Below, piece by piece: positions 48,557-60,239 of a stretch of DNA of 64,000 nucleotides. The first letter of the stretch is position 1, and every line of letters begins with the position of its first letter. The notes below the pieces were generated by a model. That model was not told the DNA's origin, did not search any database, and worked only from the letters and a program-made list of their open reading frames with translations. The position numbers and the translations under genes were made by a program. Source of the stretch: Polyodon spathula (lineage: Eukaryota; Chordata; Actinopteri; Acipenseriformes; Polyodontidae); the NCBI RefSeq assembly GCF_017654505.1, contig NC_054558.1, positions 8,642,220 to 8,706,219 of the forward strand. Direction: 5' to 3'.

Positions 48557-50341
48557 TGGAGACGAGGGTCCTGCTGAACAGTTTCCAAAAGTTGGCAAGC
48601 ATGCACTCTTAATAACCATGGCAATCGCATACCTTGAATTCTGCATCCCTGTTACCCAACAGTACATATCAGTCATACAGAACAGCTGTATTTATAACAT
48701 TGTTTATTAGGAATGGCATTATAAAAGCTTACATAAAAGTATGATAAAGCAAAGTATGGTAAAGCATTGAGGAGCATTGTGATATACTAGGGCAGAAAGC
48801 ATTCCAGCATAGGGAAATAGTGCAATTGAATAGTAAAAAGCCGAATCAGTAAATCATTTGAACTGGAAAAGTGCTTTATTGTTCACATGGAAAGGACCTT
48901 TTTTTTTACAGCAGCCTGTTGATGTCCCACAAGTTGTTGATGAGGGCAAAGAGATGAAACCTCAGCAGCTTCACGTAACCCAACCTCAGATAGCGAGGCC
49001 GCGGTGGAGCGCCAGGCACAATGCAGGAGAACAAGGTGACACCTTTGCAGATTTATTCACTGTTAACAACCAGCTTCAAATGAACCAATGCCGTGGGTTT
49101 GCATGTTAGTGGTTATCTTATAGACCTTAACCTATTTATGAACCAATCAAAAGGCATCCTAAGCTGCTCAGTAAACACTAGATCCCTGCTTGGTGATTAT
49201 CAGATAGAATAAATCATGCATTGGAAATGGGGTTTAATGTGTTTAATGGCACAAAGAGTTACAGGAAACTAAACAAAAAGATCTCACTGTTTGAGGTCTT
49301 GGACTATACCGGTGGACACCTTCCAACACCTTGTAGCCTCCAAGAACAGACATTACTAGAGATGCATTTCTTTTGCCAGACAGCAGTGTGGTTTAGACCT
49401 TAACCTCACTACAATTTTAAATATTTATATAATGTGATATTATAAGCCAAAGTGTTTAAAGGCAAGATCCAGGTGTGAATGGGCAGAGATTGGAGGGAGC
49501 CTGTGTCTGACAGCAGGAACAGGGAGCATCGCTGTGCTTGTGGTTCTGAATCTCTGGCTTGCGGCTTTTGTTTTTTTGCTTTATTGCTGTCGACAGGTAG
49601 TTAATCATCCCATTCCAGGTGCAGTGACAGCAGTACGTTCCCCATTGCGCTCTTTGAAGTCTTAAATTAGAGAGAGACTTTATATCAGCAGTTTTTTTTA
49701 AATATTTCATTCATTGCTTGCTTAGCATGTTACCGTGCGTGTTGAGAGCACCCCTTTATTTGTAATTTGCCGTCCTTACTACACTCTACAGCAAACACAA
49801 GAGGCTATTAAAGATATATGCGGACAATGAAGAGGACGCAGGGTGTCTGTAAGCTGCAGTGAAAGTATAGTCCGCTGTTCTGCTGATCGTGTAAGTTCAG
49901 TTCAGCTGCATTGTAACCTCCGCTCTGTGACTAGTGATCAGTTTCCATAACTCTTAACTATAGCACAACCCGTTACAGCAATGTCATTTGAGAAAGTGGG
50001 GTCTGTTTTAAATAAATAAACAGTGTCAGGTATAAGAAATTCTCAAAGATGAAAATTTGTAGGCATTTTGTTTCTGGTTCACTTTAATTTTGGAAGCATT
50101 TAGGATTTGGTATTCTAAATCCTACCACAAGCTTTCATTTAATTTGAGGTGATAAGAATACAGACTGGCGTCCGCAAATAGCCAGTGATGCAATCCAGTG
50201 GGGGGGGGGGGGGTTAGTTATTCTACAAGAATGTGTGAGTCAGCCAGACACTCCGCTCAGCACAGGTCAGGGGGTCAAACCTGATCCTCCCGCTAAATTT
50301 AACCCAGCTGTACAGCCATTTGTCCCATTTCAGGAGGATTA

Positions 50342-50883
50342 CACTATGTAACACAATTTTTGTTCCTGGGTAGTAAGTGTTATTTCCTAATTGCTTAAGC
50401 CTCAAAAGTATAGAAAAGTATTCAAAATACTGTGGGAAAACTGTTTCCACTGTTTCCAATGGGAAAACGGGCAAATGTGTATCTTTTCGTTCACATAAAG
50501 TCAGAAAAAAACAACATATGAATCCAAATTAACATGAATTTATACTAAAGTAATACAAAAATGACTACAAAAGATTTACAAGTGAGTAGTTTTTCAAGAT
50601 TTTCGATTATACTGTAAATAGTCATTTTTGTATTACTTTAGTATAAATACATGTTAATTTGGATTCATATGTTGTTTTTTTCTGACTTTATGTGAACGAA
50701 AAGATACACATTTGCCTGTTTTCCCATTGGAAATAGTGATATTTTGAAATATCACTGTCCTGGTCACAAAAGCAAAGTTTGTGGGGAATAATAGCCATTT
50801 TCTATACTTTTGAGGCATAAGCAATTAGAAAATAACACTTACTACCCAGGAACCAAAAAATTAAAAAAATTTGTTACACGGTG
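50342..50883. mobile_element. Fold-back (long inverted repeat) element, about 540 bp
   Basis: Two arms of about 220-260 bp are reverse complements. The outer ends are CACTATGTAACA (50342) and, on the minus strand, CACCGTGTAACA (ending 50883). They share TTCCTGGGTAGTAAGTGTTA and GCCTCAAAAGTATAGAAAA. The inner parts (about 50470-50570 and 50610-50715) match with only about two differences per 100 bases, through GTATCTTTTCGTTCACATAA and CAACATATGAATCCAAATTA. The loop is about 40-50 bp. One arm has about 40 bp the other lacks. There is no coding capacity. It looks like a MITE or fold-back transposon of unidentified superfamily. Confidence 0.8.
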
Positions 50884-50923
50884 GGTATCTATTAGTACAC
50901 TGCTTAATAACTCAATGTGTGTG

Positions 50924-50924
<1 letters not shown>

Positions 50925-50984
<60 letters not shown>
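50925..50984. repeat. (TA)n microsatellite
   Basis: Thirty TA units, 41 bp beyond the fold-back element; able to extrude a cruciform. Confidence 0.97.
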
Positions 50985-50989
<5 letters not shown>

Positions 50990-51540
50990 AATGAATGTGT
51001 AATACCATTACTGTGGGCCTGATTCATTAAACTTTTAAGGACTGTTATTTGAAAAATAAACTTCTACCCATCTTTAAAAAACAGTTGAACAATAGGTTGT
51101 GAAACTCACTGTAATTAATCAAGCATTCGTGTGATGGAAGATAGAGCGCACCGTCCCACAGATTACAAGTCATAATTGTTTCATACTTCTATCCAGCTTT
51201 CCTTTGCTGTGTTCACTATAAGAAATAAGTTGGGATATTTAGTCCTACAGCATGAGAGACAAGGAGGTGTATTCATAAAGCCTGGCTCATTGTAGGGAGC
51301 AGCAGATACAGTTACTTGCACACACTAAGACTATGAATGCGACCAAAGGGGAAAGTTTTATGCTTAATATGAGTCACCCAACCCTAAAGAAAACGATTCT
51401 CATAAACCTGTAGCTCGGGGCATCGCTAGCTCACCCCTCAGCCATAACATCCTCGTTCCAGAACACCGGCTAGAAGGGATCCCACAAACCACAGACTCAG
51501 ACAGTCAGCAAACACTGTCTGGGGTGGTGAGTGGTGGTGG
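50985..51540. other. Intergenic DNA, nothing recognised
   Basis: Unique-looking sequence leading into the 49-bp array; no gene or repeat is evident apart from a GTGGTGG run at its right edge. Confidence 0.6.
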
Positions 51541-54500
51541 GGAGGGGTCTGGGTTATGTGTGGTGTGCGTCTTTGGGGAGGGGTCTGGGCTGTGTGTAGT
51601 GTGCGTCGGTGGGAGGAGTCTGGGCTGTGTGTGATGTGCGTCAGTGGGAGGAGTCTGGGCTGTGCTCTCACGGCTGTGTGTAGTGTGCGTCGGTGGGAGG
51701 AGTCTGGGCTGTGTTCTCACGGCTGTGTGTGATGTGCGTCGGTGGGAGGAGTCTGGGCTGTGTTCTCACGGCTGTGTGTGGTGTGCGTCGGTGGGAGGAG
51801 TCTGGGCTGTGTTCTCACGGCTGTGTGTGATGTGCGTCGGTGGGAGGAGTCTGGGCTGTGTTCTCACGGATGTGTGTGATGTGCGTCGGTGGGAGGAGTC
51901 TGGGCTGTGTTCTCACGGCTGTGTGTGATGTGCGTCGGTGGGAGGAGTCTGGGCTGTGTGTGATGTGCGTCAGTGGGAGGAGTCTGGGCTGTGCTCTCAC
52001 GGCTGTGTGATGTGCGTCGGTGGGAGGAGTCTGGGCTGTGTTCTCACGGCTGTGTGTGATGTGCGTCGGTGGGAGGAGTCTGGGCTGTGTTCTCACGGCT
52101 GTGTGTGATGTGCGTCGGTGGGAGGAGTCTGGGCTGTGTTCTCACGGCTGTGTGTGATGTGCGTCGGTGGGAGGAGTCTGGGCTGTGTTCTCACGGCTGT
52201 GTGTGATGTGCGTCGGTGGGAGGAGTCTGGGCTGTGTTCTCACGGATGTGTGTGATGTGCGTCGGTGGGAGGAGTCTGGGCTGTGTTCTCACGGCTGTGT
52301 GTGATGTGCGTCGGTGGGAGGAGTCTGGGCTGTGTGTGATGTGCGTCAGTGGGAGGAGTCTGGGCTGTGCTCTCACGGCTGTGTGATGTGCGTCGGTGGG
52401 AGGAGTCTGGGCTGTGTTCTCACGGCTGTGTGTGATGTGCGTCGGTGGGAGGAGTCTGGGCTGTGTTCTCACGGCTGTGTGTGATGTGCGTCGGTGGGAG
52501 GAGTCTGGGCTGTGTTCTCACGGCTGTGTGTGGTGTGCGTCGGTGGGAGGAGTCTGGGCTGTGTTCTCACGGCTGTGTGTGGTGTGCGTTGTTGGGAGGA
52601 GTCTGGGCTGTGTGTGATGTGCGTCAGTGGGAGGAGTCTGGGCTGTGTTCTCACGGATGTGTGTGGTGTGCGTTGTTGGGAGGAGTCTGGGCTGTGTGTG
52701 ATGTGCGTCAGTGGGAGGAGTCTGGGCTGTGTTCACACGGCTGTGTGTGGTGTGCGTTGTTGGGAGGAGTCTGGGCTGTGTGTGATGTGCGTCAGTGGGA
52801 GGAGTCTGGGCTGTGTTCTCACGGATGTGTGTGATGTGCGTCGGTGGGAGGAGTCTGGGCTGTGTTCTCACGGCTGTGTGTGATGTGCGTCGGTGGGAGG
52901 AGTCGGGTGAGTCTTTAGGGAGGGGTCTGGGCTGTGTGTGGTGTGCGTCGGTGGGAGGAGTCTGGGCTGTGTGTGATGTGCGTCAGTGGGAGGAGTCTGG
53001 GCTGTGCTCTCACGGCTGTGTGTGATGTGCGTCGGTGGGAGGAGTCTGGGCTGTGTTCTCACGGCTGTGTGTGGTGTGCGTCGGTGGGAGGAGTCTGGGC
53101 TGTGTTCTCACGGCTGTGTGTGATGTGCGTCGGTGGGAGGAGTCTGGGCTGTGTTCTCACGGCTGTGTGTGGTGTGCGTCGGTGGGAGGAGTCTGGGCTG
53201 TGTTCTCACGGCTGTGTGTGGTGTGCGTCGGTGGGAGGAGTCTGGGCTGTGTTCTCACGGCTGTGTGTGATGTGCGTCGGTGGGAGGAGTCTGGGCTGTG
53301 CTCTCACGGCTGTGTGTGGTGTGCGTCGGTGGGAGGAGTCTGGGCTGTGTTCTCACGGCTGTGTGTGGTGTGCGTCGGTGGGAGGAGTCTGGGCTGTGTT
53401 CTCACGGCTGTGTGTGGTGTGCGTCGGTGGGAGGAGTCTGGGCTGTGTTCTCACTGCTGTGTGTGGTGTGCTTCGGTGGGAGGAGTCTGGGCTGTGTTCT
53501 CACGGCTGTGTGTGATGTGCGTCGGTGGGAGGAGTCTGGGCTGTGTTCTCACTGCTGTGTGTGGTGTGCGTCGGTGGGAGGAGTCTGGGCTGTGTTCACA
53601 CGGCTGTGTGTGGTGTGCGTTGTTGGGAGGAGTCTGGGCTGTGTGTGATGTGCGTCAGTGGGAGGAGTCTGGGCTGTGTTCTCACGGATGTGTGTGGTGT
53701 GCGTTGTTGGGAGGAGTCTGGGCTGTGTGTGATGTGCGTCAGTGGGAGGAGTCTGGGCTGTGTTCACACGGCTGTGTGTGGTGTGCGTTGTTGGGAGGAG
53801 TCTGGGCTGTGTGTGATGTGCGTCAGTGGGAGGAGTCTGGGCTGTGTTCTCACGGATGTGTGTGATGTGCGTCGGTGGGAGGAGTCTGGGCTGTGTTCTC
53901 ACGGCTGTGTGTGATGTGCGTCGGTGGGAGGAGTCGGGTGAGTCTTTAGGGAGGGGTCTGGGCTGTGTGTAGTGTGCGTCGGTGGGAGGAGTCTGGGCTG
54001 TGTGTGATGTGCGTCGGTGGGAGGAGTCTGGGCTGTGTTCTCACGGCTGTGTGTGATGTGCGTCGGTGGGAGGAGTCTGGGCTGTGCTCTCACGGCTGTG
54101 TGTGGTGTGCGTCGGTGGGAGGAGTCTGGGCTGTGTTCTCACGGCTGTGTGTGATGTGCGTCGGTGGGAGGAGTCTGGGCTGTGCTCTCACGGCTGTGTG
54201 TGGTGTGCGTCGGTGGGAGGAGTCTGGGCTGTGTTCTCACTGCTGTGTGTGGTGTGCTTCGGTGGGAGGAGTCTGGGCTGTGTTCTCACGGCTGTGTGTG
54301 ATGTGCGTCGGTGGGAGGAGTCTGGGCTGTGTTCTCACTGCTGTGTGTGGTGTGCTTCGGTGGGAGGAGTCTGGGCTGTGTTCACACGGCTGTGTGTGGT
54401 GTGCGTTGTTGGGAGGAGTCTGGGCTGTGTGTGATGTGCGTCAGTGGGAGGAGTCTGGGCTGTGTTCTCACAGATGTGTGTGGTGTGCGTTGTTGGGAGG

Positions 54501-55020
54501 AGTCTGGGCTGTGTGTGATGTGCGTCAGTGGGAGGAGTCTGGGCTGTGTTCTCACGGCTGTGTGTGGTGTGCGTTGTTGGGAGGAGTCTGGGCTGTGTGT
54601 GATGTGCGTCAGTGGGAGGAGTCTGGGCTGTGTTCTCACGGATGTGTGTGATGTGCGTCGGTGGGAGGAGTCTGGGCTGTGTTCTCACGGCTGTGTGTGA
54701 TGTGCGTCGGTGGGAGGAGTCGGGTGAGTCTTTAGGGAGGGGTCTGGGCTGTGTGTAGTGTGCGTCGGTGGGAGGAGTCTGGGCTGTGCTCTCACGGCTG
54801 TGTGTGATGTGCGTCGGTGGGAGGAGTCTGGGCTGTGCTCTCACGGCTGTGTGTAGTGTGCGTCGGTGGGAGGAGTCTGGGCTGTGTTCTCACGGCTGTG
54901 TGTGATGTGCGTCGGTGGGAGGAGTCTGGGCTGTGTTCTCATGGATGTGTGTGATGTGCGTCGGTGGGCAAGAGTCTGGGCTGTGTTCTCACGGCTGTGT
55001 GTGATGTGTGTCTGTGGGGT
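51541..55020. repeat. 3.5-kb minisatellite, 49-bp unit with higher-order repeats
   Basis: About 70 copies of a 49-bp unit are built from GTGTGATGTGCGTCGGTGGG, AGGAGTCTGGGCTGTG and TTCTCACGGCT. A shorter 33-bp variant lacks the TTCTCACGG part and carries GTCAGTGG or GTTGTTGG. A landmark unit with GTCGGGTGAGTCTTTAGGG occurs at about 52902, 53933 and 54719, at spacings of 1031 and 786 bp; the difference, 245, is exactly five 49-bp units. Another block repeats at 376 bp (seven 49-bp units plus one 33-bp unit). These nested periods show segmental amplification of multi-unit blocks. Both strands lack stops over hundreds of codons because 49 bases leave a remainder of one per unit; I regard these frames as artefacts. 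Confidence 0.97.
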
Positions 55021-58000
55021 CTTGCCGCTAGTGACCAGGGCAGAGAGTTGCAATAGCTAGCCTCCTGCAGCAGCAGCTCGGATGGCCTGATCCTAGAAAC
55101 TTGCCATCATTGGCCTGGGTATTCTGGGCAGGGAGATCTCTGATAAACACCAGGGGCTGCAGTCCAGTCCAGTCAGTTAGGGTGTTGTTGGAATAAGGCT
55201 CTAGGCTGGTGTTAAACTAAGACCCATTAAACACCAGGCAATCTGAAAGGTATTTTCACCTAGCAGCTCCTGTTCCATGGGCTTTAAAGGTTCTGAGATT
55301 AAAGATTGCATCGCACCAACTGATGTCAAAAAAGGCAGAAGAATAAAAAAAAAATTTTATCCCAGTATTTTTATTCCAGTTTTCATCCTTGTCTCTGTCT
55401 TTCAAAGGGTTTAACCCTTTACATCAGAAAAATGCCATTCCAGCCCCTTTACAGTGAGGACCCCCAGGGCAGAAAGCTGCGTATTACTGTTCTCTCTATA
55501 AAAAAAACACATCCAGCCGAAAACATTTCACATGTACACTTAGAAGAGCAGACCAGACACAGAAAAAACAGATTGAATCAAGAAAAGTCAAGTTACATTG
55601 AAACAAGGGTAATATCTGTAAAGATGTATTATTAGTTAAACAACACACATCTGGAGCAATTTTCATCCTGATTTGTATTTCAACCTGAATATGACATTGA
55701 GGTCCTTCTTAATAACCTAGAAGTAATTGAAATATTATGTGAACCAGCATATCATTTTTCCAGTCGCTGGCTTCGTCCCTTTGTAATCAAACCTGCTTAT
55801 TATTGAATCCATATTTAAAAGAGTACAGTGGCGAATGCCAAGCGAGGAGATGTTAGACCCAAGCGCTCTGAAATCCAGCTTGGCTGTGTGCTTTCAAGAG
55901 ATATCGATATCATTAAGTACTCGACAAGCTTCCAAAAGCTTATTCAATTTAATAGAGATTGGAAAGGAACTTCAAACCGTGGAAGCTTTGATGCTTCAGA
56001 TCTGGGGTAATTGCTACCTGATAAGAGAGACAGCTGGCTCTCGCTTTCTTTTGATCAATTTGAACCAACAGCCTCTGGTCATGTGGTGTTTTGCAGGAAG
56101 TCGCTTTGGAACTGACTAAAAGTGATTGAACATTCCTGTGGAAATGCCAGAGCTTGCTAATGGAAAGCATGCGGGGAATTCAGAAGTGAGCAGCAAAATA
56201 ATCACAGGAAACTTTTTTTCATTTTGTTTGTTATTTTTTTATTTATCAGAAGTGGAATTTGATGGGCTTTTCCTGAGCTCAGTACCCCAGGAAATACTGG
56301 CATGCAAGCACTGATGAGTAGGAGTGGCACTCAAAGACTTCTGAATCATTCCTTTTGCATTAAACTGTGGGGGCTGTTCTACAGGGTTCGATCAGTCGGA
56401 TCAAGCATGGATTTTTTTCAGAACATGCACATGATGAACCCAACAGGGAAAAGATTAGCATGCCGGATCAGCATTCACATACCCGTGCAAATACCCCAAC
56501 ACTCAGCTCTGATGCACACTTTATCCCAGCCTCTACCAGAGCCCATGGGTTGCTTTTGACTCCTCTATACCCTCAAACGCTGGTCTCCCAGGATGTGTCT
56601 TGATGTCATGCTGTAGCTATTCCACCTTCCTCCCCACAGGCACACACTCACCCTGCACATCCCCAACCTTACCTGTTATAATTAATGGCGTTGGAAAGGG
56701 CCGTTCTAATACCCTGTGATTAAACTGGGATCAGATCCTTACTTCCACACACCCCACTTTCTTTCCCCAACATCATAATTAGAACATTGCTAATTATCAT
56801 CTACCACGACTCTTCACTAAGGGTATCGGCACACCACCTATAATGCCACGTTCCCCATCCACGCCACAGAGCCAGTCTGTAAAACTATCTCCTTTCATTC
56901 AGACTGGATTCAGGGAGCCTCAAGTGAGACCCTACAGCACACATACAGCATGTGCACAAACATTTACCTTGCAGGAAATCAGCAGCCAGACCCAGCTGTA
57001 CAGGAGGTCCTGCCACACTGCTGGTCTGCGATAGAAGCTAGACAACTCAATGATCAATTGCACAATAAACCGTTCTTCAAAGGGGCCTGTGCATGGCCAC
57101 TTACTCAATCCAGACAACTGGATACTTCAGAGCATTTTATTGTCAGAGAGCTTATTGTAAGGGTCCTGAACGGCACAGTCAGAGGTAAGGAACATTCAGA
57201 GAAAGAAGCACAAAGAAAGAAACCATGCTAGTCACAGTCAGGGCAGCTGACAGGGCAGATTCTTCTTCTAGTATTGTATCCCTCTGCAGTGCTGGCAAAA
57301 TCCCACAGTAAGCTGTAGTTCAAATTCACAGTCCAATTCACAAGTTGCACCAGCTGGTGTTTTGAGAAGATACTTGCCTGTCCTTCAAGGTGAGTAGAAT
57401 CACCTTGTAAAAGATAAGCTATGCTTTGCATTGACAATATGCACAATCTGTCAGAGAGATGTATTCCAACACACACTGGTGTGGGATCAAGATGAACTGA
57501 TACACTCTGCAGTTTGCAAACATAGCATTGGGGTTTCAATCAGATCACCATGGTAACAAATTGATGACAGAGACAGGAGGCAGCAATCAAGGCACAGCTA
57601 TTAAACACTGCAGCCCTCAATTCCCCCATTCCACCGCTGTACTAAATCATTAATATTGAACTTCATCGAACGTCCTTCCAGACCACACGGTAGTTTTTTT
57701 TTTGTTGTTGTTTTTTTTAAATGGTGCTTAATATTGCAAACTGTTTACAAAAAAAAAAAGTCAGTGTAAAAGTTTCAAAGTATGCTGTGTTTTTTTCTTC
57801 ACTAGAAAGTTCTGTGGAGCACTGCCCTTAAAACTGAAAGCAAAATATTCAGTCACTCCAGGATTACGCGGAAACAAAAGTGTACGGATATTTTGTTTAC
57901 ATGTTTTATGCCTTCAAAATTTCAAATTCTGCGAGAATGTATGCAATATTAAATCAACCTATTTTTATTACTGTAGTAGCTAGCAACTGTGTTCATAGAA

Positions 58001-58312
58001 AAAGAGTCATTTAAAAGGGTAACGATGCTAGACTATTTGAAACAAGTCTAGAATCTTTACTTTTTGGAAAAGCCTACAGCCACAAAAACAAAACAAAACA
58101 AAGAAACAAAAAAAACACGTTTTCAGCCAAAAATGCGGTGACTCATTTCAAACATGTCACAACAACTGTATGTTGTTTTTGTTATTAAGATGCTGAGTAG
58201 ACCGTTTTCTGTAGTTTTGTCGACTGACTACTGGTACTTTCATCTGATTTCAGAAGATGTTTTTTATTTTTTAGATGGTTATCAACACAGGCCGTGGCAC
58301 AGAAGGCAAAAC

Positions 58313-58353
<41 letters not shown>

Positions 58354-60239
58354 ACCGTGTTTTGCAAATATATTTTTTGACGAATAGTTTCTGTCAGCAC
58401 TTTTTGTAACTAAAAATATATCCATTAGTAACGTCTTGCAGAACTCGGGTTCAAAACAGTGTCATAGCAACAGTTAAAATACAGTTACCATACAGATACA
58501 AGATATGAGTCAACGCAAAACGATGCGCAGGACAACAGTTAATGCGAGGGATTATTAATTATGCTTAATCCTGGACTGAATATTATTGGGGAGAGCCGAG
58601 TTACACATCTTTATAACTGATTACAATTAATGTTCGGTTACTGAAACGGCCCTGGCGCGTTTATACTTTCATCCTGTTGCTAACAGGCCATCTTTAGGGT
58701 ACAAATGCCTGACAAGCCAACACAACGGCCTGCTTCAATGTCACTACAAATAGTGGATGTTACAGGCCTCCATTCCTAAATGAAAACCACACACAAACAT
58801 TTGCTTGTACCTTGTAATTAGCGAATCACCTCTACAGCACCTGTCACTCAATTACTTCACAATCAAGAACCCATTACCCTATCAACAATGAACACATTTC
58901 AATTATATGAAGGTCTCACTAATGCATTCCCCTTGAAACAGGGGGGGTTACCTGTATATAACATCAACACCAGTTTGTTTTGCGCAGCTACAGAAAGGAA
59001 TCTATTGGATTAAATTGATGTTTAGTGAGTTTGGTCTAATTCAGTGCTGCACTCTTGCAATTAGAAACTGCTCCTTGTTAACAACCCCCATTCACCAATG
59101 ACTTCCAGGAACTAGATCCGGATATCCAAGGGGCTTTCCCATTCCCTCCTCCTGGGGCACCGCATTGTGTAAGCCCCTCACTGCCTAATCTTTTTGGAGA
59201 TAAGGAGATTGCTTTGAACATTCAATTGTATTGCTAATCCGCTGATTAAAGATGGAAAAAAAAAAATCACTCTCGTCTACCTGCACTTTCTTTCAGCAAG
59301 ACTGTACTGAGGAGCTTTGATCCATACTTACTGTGAGGTAAATCCACGCTGCTATAGCTGTGCAATTAACGTCACCGCTCTTTCCTAAACTGTGTCTGGC
59401 TGGGGGGGGTGTGTTTTTTTTTTTTTTTGGTTTGTTTTTTATTTTTACCAAAACTGCTGATATTACAACGCCACTGAGAAACAAGATAGGGGCACTAAAA
59501 CCCACCTTAAATGTTTCTAGGTTTGCAACATTACAGAAGTGTGTTTTTTTTGGTTCAGAAACATCCGATAAATAAATAGACCTGTTTTTGGTATGCTGCA
59601 GCAAGTGCTTTTCACCAAAACCAGGATTAATAATTTTGTTGTTGTTGGCAGGAATAGATAACATCTCGGGCGTCTCTTCAATTTAGCATTGCCTGAATGC
59701 AGCCTCGACCAGCATGCTGCTGAAGGGCGCCCCAAGTCGGGTAGGGCAGCTTCCTGCTTGACCCCACTCAATCTGGGTTTGGTTTTTCAATTGAATTTCT
59801 TCCAGAAGAAGAGACCCAAGATTCATGGGGGCTACATTTAGTTGTTGGAGAGGGATTAATTTTCATTCTGCCCTGCAGAGATTTTAACTTTGATCTCCAG
59901 TACTGTGCAGTCTGGCAGGGCAGAGTGGGTAGTTGATCCTGCTCGGACATTCCAGAACACTGGGGTGAATCCGGACATTCCAGCAGGGGTGGAACACTGG
60001 GGTAAAACTGCTTAGCTTGCGCTTAAACGCAGCCTGTGTGTGTGCGTTTGCTTACCTACCCTGGTTCGGTCCTTTTCATATCCCTCTTGTGTGCTTTGCA
60101 TTCCTAAGCATCTGCTAACTAGCTCAGTTGGAAGCGCTTACACAATAGAACAGAGTCAAGATTCAGCCTCGCGACTATCTAGGGCTAGCATAGAGCTGTG
60201 CATGCATGTGTACAGCGAAGTCAAACAAAACACAAAACA
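55021..60239. other. Intergenic DNA, no gene recognised
   Basis: AT-rich sequence with short homopolymers. A TA/CA compound microsatellite is at 58312-58353. The 58500-59150 stretch has balanced, non-repetitive TAATT-containing sequence that could be a conserved non-coding element; this is a guess. Confidence 0.55.
58312..58353. repeat. Compound (TA)n(CA)n microsatellite
   Basis: About six TA units run directly into about fourteen CA units. Confidence 0.95.

Larger units (their letters stand above)
42799..50341. other. Intergenic DNA, no gene recognised
   Basis: AT-rich, mostly single-copy in appearance. Repeats noted are a (CA)n tract at 44116-44181, a 35-bp duplication beginning 47052 and 47087, GAGCA repeats at about 47609-47633, a 23-base C run at 48534-48556 and a G run at 50200-50213. 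TAATT-rich stretches (for example 43550-43910) could hold conserved enhancers, but this needs alignment. Confidence 0.6.

Noticed and set aside
51644..55053. Very long Cys/Trp- or Pro/His/Thr-rich open frames on both strands of the 49-bp array
   Set aside because: They are a by-product of a stop-free repeat unit; several frames on both strands are open at once, and no start, splice or domain context supports translation.
60118..60190. tRNA box-A-like TAGCTCAGTTGG at about 60120
   Set aside because: No matching box B or foldable acceptor stem follows at the expected distance; at most a decayed tRNA-derived SINE fragment.
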